A stretch of 64,000 nt of DNA from VAZQ01 sp963841105 (lineage in GTDB: Bacteria; Pseudomonadota; Alphaproteobacteria; Rhizobiales; Xanthobacteraceae), in contig CAWJCB010000001.1 in assembly GCA_963841105.1 (NCBI GenBank), positions 62,001 to 126,000 on the forward strand, given 5' to 3'. The translations under genes were made by a program, and so were the position numbers. Below, in pieces: positions 61,698 through 64,000 of the stretch (position 1 is the stretch's first letter; every line of letters begins with the position of its first letter). Below the pieces are notes generated by a model that saw only the letters and a program-made list of their open reading frames with translations, did not search any database and was not told where the DNA came from.

Positions 61698-63006
61698 ATG
61701 GTGGCGGGCGCTTTGGAACGCGCCATCGAATCTCGCGCCATGAAACGCGCCATGAAATACGAGCAGGATCGAGACGCCTTTGTTGTTGCCGGCGCGGCAG
61801 CCGCCGTATTGCTCATTGCCATCGGCGCATATTTCGCGGTTTACGACGATTGGCCCGGCGCGGGATTTGGCGATGCCAGCACGCAGGCCTACGCGCAAGC
61901 CTATGCGAAAGAAACCGACGGGGCGACGCCGGGGGCGGCGCCCAACCGTCCGGCGGCCGACAGCGTAGACCTCTCCGACCAGCAGCTGGCCTCGGTGAAG
62001 GTTGAGCCGGTGCGGGAACATGTTTTCCCGATCGAGAAGAGCGCGGTCGGCAGCATCGATTTCAATCAGGAATTGTCGGTTCAGGTTTTCACCCCGTATC
62101 AGGGGAGGATTGTCGGGCTTTTTGCGACAATTGGCGATGAGGTGAAGAAAGGCCAGACCTTGTTCACCATCGATAGTCCCGACCTTCTGCAAGCCGTATC
62201 AACCCTGATCGCGGCGGCCGGCGTGTTGGAGTTCACCACCCGAAATCTTGCGCGGCTCAAGGCGCTCTATGCGACGCGGGCGGTCTCCCAAAAAGATATG
62301 GAGCAGGCGGTATCGGACCAGCAGACCGCCGAAGGCAATGTGCGGGCTGGACGCGACGCCGTGCGTCTTTTCGGCAAGACCGATGCCGAGATAAACAGCA
62401 TCATTGCGAAGCGCATGGCCGACTCTATCCTGGTCGTGCCAAGCCCGATCTCCGGGCGCGTGACCGCCCGCAACGCGGCGCCGGGCCTCTATGTGCAGCC
62501 CGGCAATGCGCCCGCTCCATTTTCGGTTGCCGATATCTCCACCATGTGGATGCTGGCGAACGTCGCGGAGTCGGACAGCCCTGCCTTCAAGGTTGGACAG
62601 GACGTGCGGGTCAACGTGATGGCGTTCCCCGGCCGCGAATTCGACGGCAGGATTTCCACGATTTCCTCGATCGTCAACCCGAGCACACGCAGGGTGTGGG
62701 TGCGCTCCGAAATCGCCGACCCGCGGCACGAATTGCGCGCCGGGATGTTCGCGACTTTCATCATTCGCGTGGGCGACCCGGTACGCTCCCCAGCGGTGCC
62801 GCTCGATGGCGTCGTGCGGGAGGGCGATGGAACCATGACAGCATGGGTCACCGCGGATCGCCGCCATTTCACCCGGCGAATCGTGAAGATTGGCCTGCAA
62901 CGAGACGGCTATCGACAGAATCCTTGAAGGCTTGCAACCTGGAGAGTTGGTCGCCACGGAAGGGGCTTTGTTCCTCAGCAACGCACTCGCCACCGCGGCG
63001 CGCTGA
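61698..63006 (+). CDS. RND efflux membrane fusion protein, frameshifted near its end as given
   Basis: Periplasmic adaptor of the HlyD/CusB class. It has an N-terminal membrane anchor (AFVVAGAAAAVLLIAIGAYF), a first lipoyl half (SVQVFTPYQGRIVGLFATIG), a helical hairpin (LARLKALYATRAVSQKDMEQ), the second lipoyl half (SPISGRVTARNAAPGLYVQPG) and beta-barrel (MWMLANVAESDSPAFKVGQD). As given it stops at 62927 after DGYRQNP; removing one A at 62919-62920 gives RQILEGLQPGELVATEGALF and a natural end at 63006. Start could also be ATG 61740 or 61752. Confidence 0.88.
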
Positions 63007-63053
63007 TGGTTGACCGCTGAGGGGCTCTACACCGCTGTTCGGAAGAGATTTCT

Positions 63054-64000
63054 GTGCTTAAAGGTCTGCTGTCGTTCGGATTGACCCGGCGTCCCATCGT
63101 GCTGTTGTGCCTGCTGGCATTCATCGGCGGCGGGCTGATTGCGTTCTCCAAGCTCAACATCGAGGCCTATCCCAATCCGGCGCCCGTGATCCTGGAGATC
63201 ACCGCGCAGTCGGCGGGGCAATCCGCCGAGGAGATGGAACGCTATTACACCATTCCCATCGAAGTCGGCCTTGCCGCCACGCCGGGAGTCGACATTATTC
63301 GCTCGACCTCGTTCTATGGCCTGTCTTTCGTCCGCGTCACATTCAAATACGGCATCGACTATTATTTCGCCGTCACCCAGGCAGCTCTCAGCCTGCAGCA
63401 AAACGTCAGCCTTCCGAACAACGTGTCGCCGACGATTCAGGGCTCGAGCCTTGTCGGCGAGGTCTTTCGCTATCAGGTCGTCGGCCCGCCCCATATCGGG
63501 CTGACCAATCTGCGCACCATCCAGGACTGGGTGCTGCAGCGCCGGCTGCTGACGGTTGAAGGCGTCGTCCAGGTCAACACCTGGGGCGGCACCACCAAGC
63601 AATTCGATGTCGAAGTCGATCTGAACAAGCTGGACGCCTACAATATCACGCTGCCGCAGGTGATAGCCGCGATCGGCAATGCCAACACCAATGTCGGCGG
63701 CCGCACCATCAATATCGGACAGCAATCCGTGAACGTCCGCGGTGTCGGTCTTCTCGACAGCGGCGGCACCGCCAACCTGACCCAGGGCTGGAAGATCGAG
63801 GACATCGAGAACATCGCCCTGACGCAGTCCAACGGCGTTCCCGTACAGGTAAAGAACATCGCGCGGGTTTCCGTCGGCTACGTTCCGCGGCTCGGCGAGG
63901 CCGGCCGCGATAACGAGAACGACGTTGTAGCGGCCATCGTCGTGATGAATCGAACGCTGCATACGAATGATGTGGTGCCGCGCATCGAGGCAGAAGTCGA
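63054..64000 (+). CDS. RND efflux pump inner-membrane subunit (CusA/CzcA type), cut by the window end
   Basis: N-terminal 315 residues of a proton-driven efflux pump. GTG start behind GGAAGAG, 47 bases after the repaired adaptor gene. First helix PIVLLCLLAFIGGGLIAFSK, then the HME-type porter sequence: NIEAYPNPAPVILEITAQSA, RYYTIPIEVGLAATPGVDII, RSTSFYGLSFVRVTFKYG, QWVLQ-like TIQDWVLQRRLLTVEGVVQV and NTWGGTTKQFDVEVD. Heavy-metal (Cu/Ag, Co/Zn/Cd) or organic substrates are both known in this class; the diagnostic transmembrane charges lie beyond the window. Confidence 0.9.
   Translation, partial: MLKGLLSFGLTRRPIVLLCLLAFIGGGLIAFSKLNIEAYPNPAPVILEITAQSAGQSAEEMERYYTIPIEVGLAATPGVDIIRSTSFYGLSFVRVTFKYGIDYYFAVTQAALSLQQNVSLPNNVSPTIQGSSLVGEVFRYQVVGPPHIGLTNLRTIQDWVLQRRLLTVEGVVQVNTWGGTTKQFDVEVDLNKLDAYNITLPQVIAAIGNANTNVGGRTINIGQQSVNVRGVGLLDSGGTANLTQGWKIEDIENIALTQSNGVPVQVKNIARVSVGYVPRLGEAGRDNENDVVAAIVVMNRTLHTNDVVPRIEAEV

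Noticed and set aside
1..64000. tRNA or rRNA genes
   Set aside because: I saw no cloverleaf with a GGTTCRANYC-type arm or rRNA sequence on reading, including at the edges of the accessory block; a dedicated scan could still find one.

Overview
This 64-kb window looks like chromosome from an alphaproteobacterium of the order Hyphomicrobiales, close to Bradyrhizobium, Rhodopseudomonas or Pseudolabrys. The basis is its high G+C content, the uvrC-pgsA-moaD-moaE and marR/ilvE gene orders, hopanoid genes (hpnG, hpnO), Omp31-like barrels, an HME-type RND efflux system, PF04392 binding proteins and many GC-rich palindromic intergenic repeats. No species call is possible from sequence alone.

Layout. 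0.1-35.7 kb is mostly core: proC, a TetR regulator, an OmpR/EnvZ-type two-component pair (regulator frameshifted), marR, ilvE, molybdopterin synthase (moaE, frameshifted moaD), pgsA, uvrC, a porin-like barrel, rlmJ, gdx/sugE, RNase T2, small exported proteins, a TetR gene divergent from a coupled small-gene pair, a metX-like acyltransferase, hisS with a duplicated 3' end, a class III aminotransferase, an MFS transporter, an IS110 element, a cold-shock gene, a RES-Xre toxin-antitoxin operon, a GT39 glycosyltransferase, a degenerate EAL protein, a HAD hydrolase, an M15-like peptidase, ribF, hpnG/hpnO and a branched-chain amino acid binding protein.

35.7-50.3 kb is an accessory block: integrase scrap, PF04392 binding protein, truncated SnoaL-like gene, IS256-family element, PPi-type phosphofructokinase in AT-richer surroundings, a decayed integrase-type transposase, a PsiF-like gene, decayed PF04392, ppa and CHAT genes, a HEAT protein, a GH15 hydrolase, a MmgE/PrpD protein, a broken PhyH dioxygenase and a frameshifted hflX. 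It lies exactly between an orphan periplasmic binding protein gene (ends 35676) and livHMGF (starts 50471), all on the + strand, so an ancestral binding-protein/permease operon was probably split here.

50.3-64 kb returns to core-like content: livHMGF, a large sensor-GGDEF-EAL protein (frameshifted), small secreted proteins, two Omp31-like barrels and a tripartite metal/drug efflux locus (outer-membrane factor divergent from fusion protein plus RND pump, the latter cut by the window end).

An unusual overall signal is the number of single-base insertions in otherwise intact genes (response regulator, moaD, hpnG, transposase, hflX, GGDEF-EAL, efflux fusion protein). Four of them are an extra A after AGA, three converting an inferred GATC into GANTC. 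With the partly diverged tandem copy at the end of hisS, this points to sequencing or assembly artefacts at least as much as to biology; gene starts, frames and 'pseudogene' labels should be read with that in mind. I found no convincing undescribed system; the best leads are the split liv operon with its accessory block, the coupled small-gene pair under a TetR-like operator, and the repeat families.
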